Shown piece after piece: positions 1 to 11,845 of a stretch of DNA of 64,000 nt. How positions within the stretch are numbered: the first letter of the stretch is position 1; every line of letters begins with the position of its first letter. The notes below the pieces were generated by a model, which worked only from the letters and a program-made list of their open reading frames with translations, was not told the DNA's origin and did not search any database. Source of the DNA: Diphasiastrum complanatum (lineage: Eukaryota > Streptophyta > Lycopodiopsida > Lycopodiales > Lycopodiaceae); assembly GCA_029204225.1 (NCBI GenBank), contig CM055100.1:60900560-60964559 (forward strand), in the 5' to 3' direction. A program made the translations under genes and the position numbers.

Positions 1-60
1 TAGAGAGAGAAGAGATAGAGGGAGTGATGAGAGAGAGGACAGAGGAGAGAGAGATAGAAT
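1..60. repeat. GA-rich simple repeat
   Basis: Imperfect GA/GAGA purine tract at the window edge. It probably continues upstream. No coding potential is seen. Confidence 0.8.
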
Positions 61-249
61 AAATGTATTGTGGCGGGGCCCACTAGGTAAGGCTTGACCA
101 ACAGTATTTCAAGTGGTGGAACCCACTTGTTCATTATTGTGCAGGAAATACCCACAACAGGTAGTGTATTCACTACTTAGGATAGAATCTTAGACATTCC
201 AGTAGGAACTAACATCTTTTCTTCCACCTTTCTATAGTCCAGAACTCCA

Positions 250-1080
250 GTGGAGAATGGATTACCATCTTTTACCAAAACTTTTTGGTTATACTAAAGA
301 ACAATGGGAAAGCCCTTGGACTTTCTCTAATTTAAACACTTTTTGGGCAAGCTAACAGTGCACCAAAAAGATATCCTTGCTCTTGCCATCGTTCAAAATA
401 AGTTCAATGTGCAAACTAACTATATCCATGTTGTTACAGGATCTTTGTATATATATATCCCAGAGTATCTAAAAACAAAATATTTTTCCTGCTCTGGATG
501 AGTATCGAAATAAGCTAGACTCAATTAACATTTTTTATGTTAAAGAAGTTGTTCCTAGCCTAATCCAATTCCTTCCAGATTCTCCAGTCAAATGTTATTC
601 CCTGATCTGTGGAAAATTTAAACGGATTGGGAAGCTAACTATTCTCATTATTTGGAGGAAGTTAAATCAAATAATATTCGTCCCAATAACCAGACCATAC
701 CATACTTACAATTATGTAAATATCGGTTTTCTCATTTCCTATGCACTTCTATCCATTCAACAATTGTACATTAAAGAGAAATTTTCAGAATATACATATG
801 AAGCTCTCTCACTAACTGTCCCTTCTGTTGAGATGTCTGAAATTTTGTCTAAAGATAGTTGGTACACTCATCTTGTAAATAATACATTGATTGACAACCT
901 TTTGGCACCATTGGGCAATCGCGAAATGGGAGGTTATCCAAATTTTTCTTTTCAGGAAGATTACAATCAGAAGAACAACTACTTCCTTGCTACAAAATGG
1001 ATGACCTTAGAACAAGTTAATGAAGAAAATGAAGCCCGAGCAAAAGCCATTTTCCACAGAAAGTCAGCCAGCAGGAAGTG
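250..1080 (+). pseudogene. Unrecognised degenerate coding region
   Basis: Protein-like stretches follow each other on the plus strand in different frames. One runs from about 350 (KLTVHQKDILALAIVQNKF), one covers about 490-590, one about 600-760 (EEVKSNNIRPNNQTIPYLQL), and a 105-codon open frame from 764 ends at 1081. The pieces are colinear and have coding-like composition, so this looks like one gene broken by frameshifts and stops. I do not recognise the family: no zinc knuckle, aspartic protease, RT or integrase motif is visible. The neighbourhood makes a retroelement Gag or accessory frame the likeliest source, but that is inference. Confidence 0.35.
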
Positions 1081-1904
1081 ACAAAGGCAAATGTAAGAAA
1101 TTTGTTTGCGAGTCGCTGCACAGCTGAGGAAGGGGATATGTGGAGCCTCATGATCCCACATTATCCAAAGTTATTGTTTTATATTGCAAAAATTTTCAAT
1201 TTCAATATATGTAAATGTGCTATAGTGCCTAAATTCATGTAAAGGCCTATTTGAACTTTGTAAATTCACATTTAGGTTAGAACTCGTGACGTTTTGTGCG
1301 ACGTTCTATAGAGATGCATTAGCGGATCTCAACCGACATCTCGACGGTTGATAAACGACATTGAGGCTGGTGATCATTCCTATAAGGTCGACACTTTGTG
1401 CCATTGTACACACGCACATATTTGAGTATCAATAGAGAGAGAAGAGAGCCAGTTTCTATAAGCTTGGGCATTCTTTCCCTTTGTCAACACTACTTCTTAT
1501 CAATTGAGCGAATACACTCTGTACGATCTGTAACTGTTTGTGATACTTCGTTGTCTGCATCACACATATTTCTCATGTCTTATTGACTTACAATTACTCT
1601 AACTTGGATTTTCAGGCGTCACCAGAGAGTGACAATTCTAATTAATGTGTGCAAGGAATTAGCCGAAGCTATTAAGCATAACCATAAGCAGAACTTCTTT
1701 CAATTCTGAATGAGCTATGTGTTCAGATAATGAACTTGTTTGATGCTCTATTCTGTTTGCTTCCTGTGATAAGAACTAATTCTCTATGTTCGATTAAGAG
1801 GAATTGTTAGCCAATTCAATTCTGTTTGATGATTCTATTTGCTAGTTGTTGTCTGATCTGATTGCTTACTGATGCATTGCTACGGATTATTTCGAAATTA
1901 AAGT
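1081..1904. other. No gene; possible old LTR or leader
   Basis: No supportable coding region. Around 1330-1350 there is a short copy of the CTCAACCGA motif that forms the minisatellite arrays elsewhere in the window. The stretch 1400-1640 is CT-rich and resembles retroelement leader sequence. Nothing else is recognised. Confidence 0.4.
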
Positions 1905-3060
1905 CATCGTCAAGTTACCATCACCAGGAACAATTCGAGGAGTCTATTTTTTTATGAGTCATGCAAATTACTATCGAATATTTATTCTATTCTTTGCAGA
2001 TTTAGCAAGACCTATATACAAGTTTACTATTGTACTAATTTGGACAGTAGAGGCATTGGAGCATTCAAAAAATTAAGAAAAGCTTTAGCTTTTGCATCGA
2101 TACTTTGAGCTCCAATCTGGACAATTGAGTTTTATGCTCATACTAATGTATCAAAATATGCCATTGGATCAGTTTTGATGCAGCCAGGTGAATATAAGAA
2201 GGATTATCCTATCAGGCTTGCAAGCATACAACTTACAGATCCTGAGAAGAATTATTCGACAACCGAATGCGAAGCGTTGACCATGATTTTTTCTGTTAAG
2301 AAGTTTTGACATTATCTATTGGCAACGCATTTTGCATTTTATATTGATCATCAGCCATTACTTTATTGGTGAACAAGATATGTAACACGGAGCATATTGC
2401 AAGATGGCTACTTTTATTGACTGAATTCAATTTTCGAGTTGTGGTTCGAAAGGGTAAACAAGATTATTTGGCCGATCATGTTTCAAGGATTGAATCAACA
2501 CTAGTTAATACTGAAGTGGATGATGAACTACCAAACGATGTGTTGTTCTATGTTGAAGCAATACCTGTCGATATTGTTGAATATCTGATGCTAGGCCAAC
2601 CCAATGATTCCTTGACAAAAGGTCAAAAGAGACAATTGACTCTTAAGGCACAACCTTATGAATTGATTGCTGAACAATTGTATCACCGAGGAATGGATGA
2701 TATTTTGCAAAAATGTGTTTTGCCGCATGAAGTACTTGAACTTATCATGCTTTCACATAATGGAATGGGCAGAGGACATTTTTCAATCCATATCATTGTT
2801 CGCAAACTTTTACAATCAGTATGTTGGTGGCCTACACTTCATAAAGATATAAAAAATTATATTCAGTCATGTGACATTTGTCAATGAGCACGTCATCCTA
2901 CACAACAAAATTATGAACCTTTACATCCAGTTTTATCGCAAGCACCGTTCGAGAAATGGGGCCTTGACTATGTTGGTCCCTTTGCTGAGATTTTTAGAAG
3001 CTAATTTTACAGTACTGAGCATGCCTACAGATTTTTGTCTAGAACTGATTAGCTAAACTA
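1905..3060 (+). pseudogene. Ty3-gypsy pol fragment (RT end, RNase H, integrase zinc finger)
   Basis: Translation in shifting frames gives the end of a gypsy reverse transcriptase (MSHANYYRIF, about 1955-1985). RNase H follows (VSKYAIGSVLMQPGEY, about 2150; TTECEAL, about 2265; HIARWLLLLTEFNFRVVVRKG, from about 2390). Then comes the integrase HHCC zinc finger, with HNGMGRGHF and CDICQ ending at 2884, and the start of the integrase core (PFEKWGLDYVGPF, about 2950). A TGA at 2885 stands where CQRA is expected, and another at about 2306 where KKFRHYL is expected; both fit CGA to TGA. The first RNase H aspartate is Asn (HTNVS). Gag, protease and most of RT are absent. Confidence 0.8.
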
Positions 3061-4920
3061 GTACTTTGTCTAATGGACCCTCCAAATTCACCTATAAGAA
3101 GGCTGAATTCGATTCATTTCTCACTTGTGCTAGTGGAGCTCTTGAATTTTTTTTCGCGACCAAACATTTCTAAAACTTTCCTACAGCTGATGTTGAAGGG
3201 CAATCTAGCAGACAGTGAGACCAACGTTAAGAAGTTGAAAGCTGATAATGTTGATTTGTGGGATATGTCAAGGGACACCTAGTTATTGCCAAGTGTGGAC
3301 CTTATCAGTTGGAAAGTGAACTACCTTAGTATCAAGCACCTTACACTACAATAGTTTCTCAATCCACAAAACTGTATCTATAAAAATTGTCTCGAATATT
3401 GGAAGTTAAATGAATGAAGTGACATCATAGTGTTTACGTGACCTCTAAATTATTGAATGAGAATACTCACCTGAAGGACGAGATCAAGATGTTGTGGTCT
3501 TGTGCAAGTGCCCAAAAGATCCCTAAGGATCGGGAGACCTAGGGTCACTAGTTGTTTGGTAATAATCTTTTATGGGGCGAAGTAGGTTTTGTTGTTTGCC
3601 ACAATGTGACTACCTTAGTGGGTTTATAAAATATGAATGAACTTGTATCTGGTAACCATCTACGATGATTTAGAAGTTAGTTTTTTTCTTCTCATGTGTG
3701 AGGGAAGTAAGGAGCACTTGTGCTCATTTTTTAATAGTATGAGTAAGAGGAGAGGAGCGCATATATCTTTTTTATACTAAGTTAGTAAAAGAAAATTTGG
3801 CCTATGCAACTTCTTGTCGTGTCGTAGCCATTGCTTGGCACATTGTTGTCTTCTGCTACCTTGTTTGAGTGATTTATGATTTTTCTTCGAAACCATATTG
3901 AATGTCTAGGCCTTGAGTTTCCAAGTCTAAGAAATGGATGATGATCAATGATAATATTGTCTTAAAAGCAAAGTAAATGAATTACTATCAGATTTGTTTT
4001 GATGATAATAGTCTTATGGTACTTCATTTCTTGTATCAGTATTGCTTCCAATGATCAATAATGTTTTGCTTCCAGAGTCTTTAGGATTATTGGATGAATG
4101 TGTTGTCACTAAATGATCATAATCATTTGCTAATTTGGTCATCTGGCAAGTCTTGAAACGGATTTGACAAAGATGATTTTTGTGGACTCTAATTAGGATC
4201 TTTATGTTATGCTTATGTTCTAATAGTAAATGAAAAAAATGAAATAATAACATACTGATTTTTCTAAAACTTTATCTTTAACATATTAAAAAAACATAAC
4301 TTTTAATCCCAATGTTATGATTAAGATCATACAAAATCCTATCAAATTCTATTTCATTATGTTAAGCGAAAACAATGTCATCACCATACCATAAAACAAC
4401 TATGTTATATGAAAGCATGTGTACCTTGATAAGTGGCAATATTGATAGTTTGATGAAATAGTCCAAGAAAGCGCTACCTTGAAACTCATAGATTGAGTAC
4501 CTAAAAGTAAAATCTCTATAAGTTCTAGAATTTCGAAACAAGTGTGTGTGTGTGTGTTTGATGAAGTAGTATTTCTAAATACAACTAGTTATAAAAAGCT
4601 TTACATGACAACATTTTGAGTTTTGACTATGTAACAATATATAAAAAAATATTCTTTAGAATATGATCTTTTTTTTTAATATCATAATAGGGATTCACAC
4701 TATTTGATATTAGAGTATTTACAAATTTTATTTATGTCTTTATTTAAGAGATTTACTTTTTTCAAAGCATAAATCATTATATCAAAAAAACTTAAAATGA
4801 ATTAAATCCTTAATTATTCACTCACGTAAATTTTGAAATTTTAACTTTGATAGTTTTGTATTTCTAGTTTTTAATATTTTGTTTGATAGTTATTGATTCC
4901 TTTTTTTAAAGCAATAAGTA
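3061..4920. other. No gene recognised
   Basis: AT-rich sequence with only short unsupported open frames and a small (TG)n run near 4541-4557. No LTR end, primer-binding site or conserved domain is seen. Confidence 0.5.
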
Positions 4921-4974
4921 TAGTGATATTATATGTATATATATGTGTGTGTGTATATATATATATACTAGTTG

Positions 4975-5260
4975 TGAGTGCCCATTGTTGACGGGCAATG
5001 GAGGTGGATCTAGGTGACGGCCGATGATTTGGAAATTCAGTATGTCGTTGACGGGCGACGATTTTCCGATCTAGGTGACAGCCGATGATCTAGTGGATAT
5101 GCCTGTCGTTGACGGATCTGGGTGAGGGCCGATGATTTGGATGGCGGTTGATGGTTTAGGAGGAAAGTCGATGGTCGTTGACGGGTGGCCGAAGGGGAGG
5201 GCCGATGGTCGTTGAAAGGGTGGCCGAAGGGAGTGTCGCATTTTTTGGGAGAGGGAGTGT
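4975..5260. repeat. Degenerate GC-rich minisatellite
   Basis: The units GTCGTTGACGGG, GGCCGATGATTTGG and GGTGGCCGAAGGG recur irregularly. The block is far richer in G and C than its surroundings and lies inside the TIR element. Open frames across it are artefacts of the repeats. Confidence 0.6.
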
Positions 5261-5360
5261 TGCATTTTAGCTTTTTCCTTTGCAAGAGTGGCGCATTTTT
5301 TGTGGGCAGAGTGTGACATTTTTGGCGGCACATGGTTAATTTTTTTATGGCAACCCTTAC

Positions 5361-5375
5361 AATATTTATATATAT

Positions 5376-5406
<31 letters not shown>

Positions 5407-5409
5407 TAG
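5361..5409. repeat. TATA/TAGA microsatellite
   Basis: A (TA)n tract passes into six or so TAGA units. Confidence 0.85.
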
Positions 5410-5613
5410 TATAAAACCATTCTAGAGAGAGAATGTGTGAGGTGTCGTAAAACAATGTCACACTTTTGCTAGCAAAAATGTCACACTTTGTCGGCCAAAA
5501 AGGTCATTTGCAAAAGGAAAAGTTTAAATAGGTTTTAAAATAATGGTAAAAAAAACATAGCCTCAAGAAATACATAAAGACTTTTTGTGGGTAATTGCCC
5601 ATTGTCCGTCATC

Positions 5614-5631
5614 GACGAGCACAAGCAACTA

Positions 5632-5688
<57 letters not shown>

Positions 5689-5705
5689 AGTTGTTTGTGC
5701 TCGTC
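5614..5705. repeat. 92-bp palindrome with TG/TA/CA core
   Basis: GACGAGCACAAGCAACTAG is followed by (TG)n(TA)n(CA)n and then CTAGTTGTTTGTGCTCGTC, the near-exact reverse complement of the left arm. The unique arms are about 19 bp each. The arrangement fits two TIR-element ends facing each other across a microsatellite. Confidence 0.8.
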
Positions 5706-5860
5706 TATTAACGTAGTACAACAATGTCTATCTACATTCTGGAGGACTGTAGGAATGATACAGCTGGCAGTGACCAGCAATCATATCTGAAATCTATCTG
5801 AATCGAATTGTTGTGTTTTTTGCATTCTCAATTTGCATCATTTCATTCTCTCTGCTAATG

Positions 5861-5862
<2 letters not shown>

Positions 5863-5940
<78 letters not shown>

Positions 5941-5969
5941 AAATACACACACACACACACACACACACA
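5863..5969. repeat. (CT)n followed by (AC)n microsatellite
   Basis: About 77 bp of CT repeat, a short AAAT spacer, then about 25 bp of AC repeat. Open frames across it are low-complexity artefacts. Confidence 0.95.
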
Positions 5970-6662
5970 TCTTAACTCTATTGAATGCTTGTAGCGGTCT
6001 TCTTTTTTTTCATGTAAAGATACTAAAGGTTTGAAATAACATTCATCATAATCGTAGATCAATGCAACCTCAAACATGTGATTTGCAATAAGACATTGTC
6101 ACAAGAAGACCCAAAAAATGTCTCCTATACGACTTACAGATATGAGCCATGAAGAAAATTTGCTAGCTGCAAATCCAAGGCACAGTACGGCATTACAGAT
6201 TTTTAGGAAAAACGGGTTGAAAGATTCATGCTTCACATAAATAAGAGCCCTTCGTGTGTCTACGCTTAATCTCTTGGCAGCATTGTGTTCTTATGTTATT
6301 TCAATATAGACTTAATCCACCAAGCATAACACAGATTGTAGATTGCTCCAATACTCAAATCTCAAAAATGTTCATGGAATGCCATAATCTGTGATACCAT
6401 AACAGAAGATGACTCTAGTATTCACTCTTTCCAGGCAAAATAAAGATAACAATGTCACAATAATTCATCAAATGTACAAACCTACTCGACTACCAAGCTT
6501 TTAGACTTCTGATACCCTTGTGGATACTCTTGCGAGCCAAAAACCTTGAAATGGGAGGAGTGAGTAGCACAACGATGGGTACACGGATAGGCCGAAGAGC
6601 CTTATTACACACAATTGCCAATGCAAGAGCTCTGCCTCCACCCAGCAACACGCTGTTTGGCA

Positions 6663-6700
<38 letters not shown>

Positions 6701-7190
6701 GGATGCTCCTTTGTACAGTTTCACCCTACTACATTAAATAGAAAAAGTGGACAGATACTGACGTACCGCTACTTCAAACTTACAAGGTTTTTATTGTTGT
6801 ACCCTTGCATATGATGAAGTTCCATTTTTAACTTAGAAGGTTTCCCACAAATATTTGAAATGGTTTGGTCTGTTTAAAATAATTTGGAGGGAAATGGAAT
6901 TTCCCACTCCCACTCTCTCCTTCCAGGTTACTACCTTACTGGGCACTATAAGTGCATGCTCTTTTCAACCCTTTTGCTTTACAACACTGGTGAAGAACTC
7001 TGCTCCTCTGTCACTCATTGACAGTGCACTCTACCTACTTGCGGATCAACAATTTGATAACTTATAGTATGTATTTGCTTCTCTCTTACACTCCGCTCAT
7101 ATTTACTCTACTTTCCAGAGAAGGATGCTTAATAATACTTTGCTTTGATATGCCACTCTATGAAAAATTAAAAAGCTATCCAACTTGTCT
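5970..7190. other. No gene recognised
   Basis: Mixed AT-rich sequence with no domain-bearing frame. The open frames at 6518-6814 and 6855-7067 have no recognisable motif, and the first is partly microsatellite. Confidence 0.45.
6664..6698. repeat. (TC)n microsatellite
   Basis: About 35 bp of uninterrupted TC repeat. Confidence 0.95.
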
Positions 7191-7199
7191 ATAGGGGTT

Positions 7200-8037
7200 G
7201 ATGAGAAAAATCATCTTGCGTGTGCATTTACAAGTTGTAAATATGATTCTCTAGCATGTACAAACTCGAGCTACGTGACATGCACACTATCTAGATGGTC
7301 ATATTTCACTTTGTTCCATTGTATATATCAAAGGTATGTGAATTGAGCACATGACCTTATAGATTAGGGCGAGTTTGAATTATGTAGATCTAGATGATGA
7401 CATGCAGAATCAGTTAGTGTGCATGCATGCAATATGCAAGTCAGTATACATGTTCTACACATGTCCAAGTCATCTAGGGAAGTCACATGCAAGACATGCA
7501 AACAGTATTGGACACATGCATGTAGTTTTGTAGGTTCATAGTTTGAGAATTTGACATTTGGACAAAGTAGGTAGGAGCTAGATGCAATTTCAGCATGCAA
7601 GTTGTTAAGTGTTAGTATGGTAGTAGTTTACACTTGTCTAGGTGTAGGAAATGCATTGAATGCAAGGAGTACCACAAATTTTGGCTCTCCTATATATGTA
7701 CATATCATTCTCATTCATATCTAATGATGAATCAAGCTTTGGTAATGTCATAATGTCAAAATTGGATCTCATGCTATTTTGCTTGTTTTGATATTCTCTT
7801 TCTAACTTGAGTAGAAGGCATTCCTTATACATAATTTTGGTTATGTATTGTCTCTATTTGTAAGGAATTAGTTTTGCTTTGATCTGTAGCATTCTAGATT
7901 GTGCTCTAGCCTCAGATCTGTTGGTAGATTGCAAGATTGCTCTACAGGTGATCTGTGTGCCACCATAAAGCATGGTATCGATCATTCACACATTTGATGT
8001 GGTTTCCCACACGTGTGAAGTTGCTAGATTTTTCACA
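7200..8037 (+). repeat. 5' LTR of copia A
   Basis: The part from 7344 matches 10576-11285. The end TTTTTCACA lies directly before the primer-binding site. The start near 7200 is placed by comparison with the LTR of copia B and is uncertain by tens of bases. A TATATATGTA box lies at 7691, and the palindrome CACACGTGTG at 8008-8017 is 20 bases before the primer site. Confidence 0.75.
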
Positions 8038-8050
8038 TGGTATCAGAGCC
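8038..8050 (+). other. tRNA-iMet primer-binding site of copia A
   Basis: TGGTATCAGAGCC, the usual plant copia primer site complementary to the 3' end of initiator Met tRNA, directly follows the LTR terminus. Confidence 0.9.
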
Positions 8051-8814
8051 ATACCATGCTTTGAATACTACTAACATCAGATGAAGATTTTTCTGTCAAT
8101 TCAAACTAGGAAGTTGTTTAGCAGTGTTTTGCTATCTTTTCTTGAACATGTTTTTTGGAAAATGAGGTTAGAACTGATTTTTTCAGTCCAGAGCAGAGGA
8201 TGTACGGAATTCTAACTTTTCACACGTGTGAAAACCAGAATACATCATTTGACTCTATCTCCTCTATGTTAGATCCAAAGATACTGACATTATAGCTTGT
8301 TGGAAAGCTAGAAGAGCCCTCTTTCCAATGCGATTGATTTCAATTCAATCTAATGACCCTAGTAGGAGTTATAAGCTCTTAAAGAGAGTAGGGAGAGACC
8401 CAAAACCTTAGTGCACACTTTTTTATTTGAATATATTGCATGCATGATTCATTATTCATAGTTTTGGTACTCAATCTGAGATAGAATTGGATAAGACAAG
8501 ATTTCTGTTGTCATAGTCACATCATTTCACACAAAGTGTTGTGTTTTGAGTTGAATGTGTGTTTCTAGAGTGTTTTTCATTCATTTGAAACTCGTGGAAA
8601 AATCTGACATTAGAATTGTAAGTGCTTCATCAGTTGATAGAGGCTAGATCCAAATTCAAGTTGATTGATTTTTTGTTGGAGATAGGTCTCACATAGCTAT
8701 TGCAAGATTTTATATAGGATTTGGTAGTACACCCAATTATTTTGGTTCCTATAGTGAAAGAGAAACAACAATTCAATTCTATTTTGTTGTCCAACTACAA
8801 GAGTCTTCACATTC

Positions 8815-10575
8815 ATGGCATCTATAGGAGATTTTCTCTTTGAAGCTAGTGAGAGACTAGATACCTTCAACTATTTAGTTTGGAAGGATATGATAGAATC
8901 TTTGTTGCTCTTTATGGTGTAATGGACATTGTATCAGGAATTGAAGTTGAACTTGAAGCTTATGATGAGACTTAGAGATTCAAGAAGAGAGCAAGAATTG
9001 CTCTTCATATCATCAAATTAAACATCTCTGATGAGATGTTGAGAGAAATAAGTCCATGCACCTCGGGCAAGCAGGCTTGGAATATCCTTAAGTCAATTCA
9101 TGAAGCAAAGATCACATCAAGACTTTTTACTCTTAGAAATCAGATCTTTTCTAGTTTCCAAAGAGTTGATGAACGCGCTTCAAGTTTTGTAATGAGAGTT
9201 AAAGATCTTCACAGAGAGATAGCATGCATAGGTGATACTCTAGAGAACTGTGAACTAGTTCAAGTAGTCCTTAATGGACTTAGGAAAGAGTATGCAAATT
9301 TTGTGCAATCTTATGCTATCAGGGAGGAGCTACTATCTTTGGCAACTCTGCATGATGTTCTTATTGCTGAAAAATGCAGGCAAAAGAACAAGCTACTAAA
9401 GATCAACACATTTTCAAGGAAGGATGATGGTGGTGGCAAAGCTCACTTTGCCAAGTCAAGAGGGAGGAGCAAGAACAGTTTTTCTCGAGTCTTCACCAAG
9501 GACAAATCAAAGAACAAAACAAAGAACAAAGACTATGGAGGAGTAGAAGATGATTCAACTCATTCTTCTATCTTCAAGAAGAAGACTCAAGAAGATCAAG
9601 CCAATTTTATAATAGAAGACTCAAATGCAAGTTGTGGAGAGGCATCTCCGATGATGTCTAGTTTCTCCTCTTTATCCTTTAATGATGTATCTTGGTATAT
9701 TGATAGTGGAGCCACAACTCATATGAGTTTCTCCAAGGATTCTTTTGTTTCTATTGAATCTATTCTAGATCATAAGAAATCAATATACACTGTAGTTGGT
9801 GATGCATGTGCAATTGAAGGAGTTGGAAGTTGTTCCTTGAAACTTGCATCTTCTATGAATTTTACACTTTTCAATGTACTTTATGTTCGTAATCCCACAA
9901 AGAGTGTGATTAGTGTAGGAATTTGTTAGATGATGGTTTTGAAGTGGACTTTAATGTCAATAGTTGTTTCATAAAGAAAGAAGATAAGATCCTAGCATGT
10001 GGATCTCAATATGGAGGCATTTTCAAGTTAGATGTGCATGTAAATGCAAGTGCATGTGATGTTGCATTGATGACTTCTATTTCCGAAGAGGAGGTATGGC
10101 ATAGGAAGTTGCATGTTTCCAATTTCAGATCTATGTCTTCAGTATTCAAGGAGATCAGGCCAAGGGTGGCTTATTCTATGGCAAAATCACATATGGATCC
10201 ATATTTGTTGTCTTCTATCAAGAAAAAACATCCTATGGAGTTGGAACATTCGGATGTTCATCTTTCTTTATCAATAAACAAAGGAGGTGTTTCTTGCTTT
10301 GCATGTACTATTGATGATTCCACAAGTTACATTTGGCTATGTCTTGTCTCTTCAAGTTTTATGGTGCATGTGTATGTTCCATCATGCAAAACTTTATGGA
10401 GTTATGGAGCTAATGGAAGGAGTGCACTATATGGAGTATTGTTCAGTTATAAGCCTAAAGTTATGTACCTTAGTGTTCTTGAAGATTATTGCTTTGCATG
10501 TGGTTTGGAAGGAAAGAAGGATGGAGAACCTAGTCTATGGATCATGGTTGGATGCTTATCCACCAAGAAAGGCTA
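8815..10575 (+). pseudogene. Copia A gag-protease-partial integrase polyprotein
   Basis: The ATG at 8815 starts MASIGDFLFEASERL, the typical copia Gag N-terminus. A frameshift near 8905-8920 moves into the long frame 9036-9929. That frame holds the UBN2-type Gag domain (LREISPCTSGKQAWNILKSI), a lysine-rich linker with no clear zinc knuckle, and the protease active site (WYIDSGATTHM, about 9692). A second frameshift near 9923 leads to the pre-integrase domain (EEVWHRKLHVSNF, about 10090) and the integrase start (CTIDDSTSYIWL, about 10308). The integrase C-terminal end (GCLSTKKGYI, about 10550) follows without the catalytic core. RT and RNase H are gone. Gag and protease are relatively well preserved. 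Confidence 0.85.
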
Positions 10576-11285
10576 CATAGCACATGACCTTATAGATTAG
10601 GGTGAGTTTGAGTTAGGTAGATCTAGATTTGATGACATGCATAAAACTAGATGACATGCAAAATCAGTTAGTGTGCATGCATGCAACATGCAAGTTAGTA
10701 TACATGTCCTACACATGTCCAAGTCATCTAGGGAAGTCACGTGCAAGACATCAGTATTGGACACATGCATGTAGTTTCGTAGGTTCATAGTTGAGAATTT
10801 GACATTTGGATAAAGTAGGTAGGAGTTAGGTGCAATTTCAGCATGCAAGTTGTTAGGTGTCAATATGGTAGTAGTTTACACTTGTCTAGGTGTAGGAAAT
10901 GCATTGAATGCAAGGAGTACCACAAATTTTGGCTCTCCTATATATGTACATATCATTCTCATTCATATCTAATGATGAATCAAGCTTTGGTAATGTCATA
11001 ATGTCAAAATTGGATCTCATGCTATTTTGCTTGTTTTGATTTTCTCTCTCTAACTCGAGTAGAAGGCATTCTTCGTACATGATTTTGGTTATGTATTGTT
11101 TCTATTTGTGAGGAATCAGTTTTTCTTTGATCTGTAGCATTCTAGATTGTGCTCTAGCCTCAGATCTGTTGGTAGATTGCAGGATTGCTCTACAGGTGAT
11201 CTGTGTGCCACCATAAAGCAGGGTATCGATCATTCACACATTTGATGTGGTTTCTCACACATGTGAAGTTGCTGGATTTTTCACA
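10576..11285 (+). repeat. 3' LTR of copia A (5' truncated)
   Basis: Matches the 5' LTR from AGCACATGACCTTATAG to the end TTTTTCACA. It differs by scattered substitutions and small indels. The first part of the LTR is missing, and no polypurine tract precedes it. Confidence 0.85.
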
Positions 11286-11342
11286 CCCACTCATCTCTCT
11301 AGACCATGTAAAGGCTGTAATAGGTCAAGAACACATTGAGGT

Positions 11343-11845
11343 CCAGCGATGGACAACAATGTCACTTTTTTATTCTTGATAGGCAGGGTTGGACAGTTGT
11401 GGTTATGTGATAAGCTTCTGAAATTGTAGGTGATAGTAGTGATATAATCACAATTTTTCCATGCTTTTGCTTGCTCCTTATGGCTCAGAGAGCAGTGATG
11501 GAGGGCTGCCTCACTCTTGCACATACTATATGCACTTTTGGTGATTGGAATGGGTGATGTCTAGTGATGGATAGATCGCTGCAAACCATCCAAATGATGA
11601 GTTTTTATCAATAGTGCTATGTTCTATCCAACGATGGATTGCATAGACATGATAGAGTCACATTTACTCACCAAATCTACACATAAAGACCCTGTTGTTC
11701 CAGCAATGGACAGGAGAGTGGTCTCCTCTTCAAATGTTAATACTGTAAATTTATTTATGGCTAACTGTCTAGCGATGGACCATGAACTTATGCTATATGT
11801 TCATAGACTTCTTCATTTTATTAGCCTCCTCCAACCAGCGATGGA
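11343..11845. repeat. Degenerate tandem repeat, spacing about 70 bp, CCAGCGATGGA core
   Basis: Versions of CCAGCGATGGA occur at about 11343, 11491, 11560, 11627, 11700, 11769 and 11835. Successive spacings after the second are 69, 67, 73, 69 and 66 bp; the first gap is 148 bp, about two units. Between the cores the units have diverged almost completely. No gene is supported in 11286-12217. Confidence 0.6.

Larger units (their letters stand above)
4968..5632. mobile_element. Small TIR element flanked by TG/TA microsatellite (Micron-like)
   Basis: The left end (CTAGTTGTGAGTGCCC, from 4968) and the reverse complement of the right end (CTAGTTGCTTGTGCTC, ending at 5632) are imperfect terminal inverted repeats of about 34 bp that share CTAGTTG, GTGC and TGACGG.CAATGG. 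Both ends abut TG/TA microsatellite. The 665-bp body has no coding region and holds a GC-rich degenerate repeat and a TAGA run. Rice Micron elements are known to be short TIR elements flanked by (TA)n; matching this copy to them is inference. A further CTAGTTG end starts at 5687 in the opposite sense, suggesting a second copy. Confidence 0.45.
7200..11285 (+). mobile_element. Copia element A, internally deleted (LTR-gag-protease-LTR)
   Basis: Direct LTRs (shared part 7344-8037 and 10576-11285) flank a primer-binding site and a copia Gag-protease frame. The inside is only about 2.5 kb. RT and RNase H are missing and integrase is reduced to its two ends, joined straight to a 3' LTR that lacks its first 100-150 bp. 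One deletion from mid-integrase into the 3' LTR would explain this. The sequence after the element is CCCAC; no matching duplication is found at the uncertain 5' end. It could move only with proteins from an intact relative. Confidence 0.8.

Noticed and set aside
5535-6077. Open frames across TA/TG/CT repeats
   Set aside because: Low-complexity translation of microsatellites (Tyr-Ile, Arg-Glu, Cys-Val runs).
7200-11290. Target-site duplication for copia A (CCCAC after the 3' LTR)
   Set aside because: No CCCAC adjoins the estimated 5' LTR start, which itself is uncertain.
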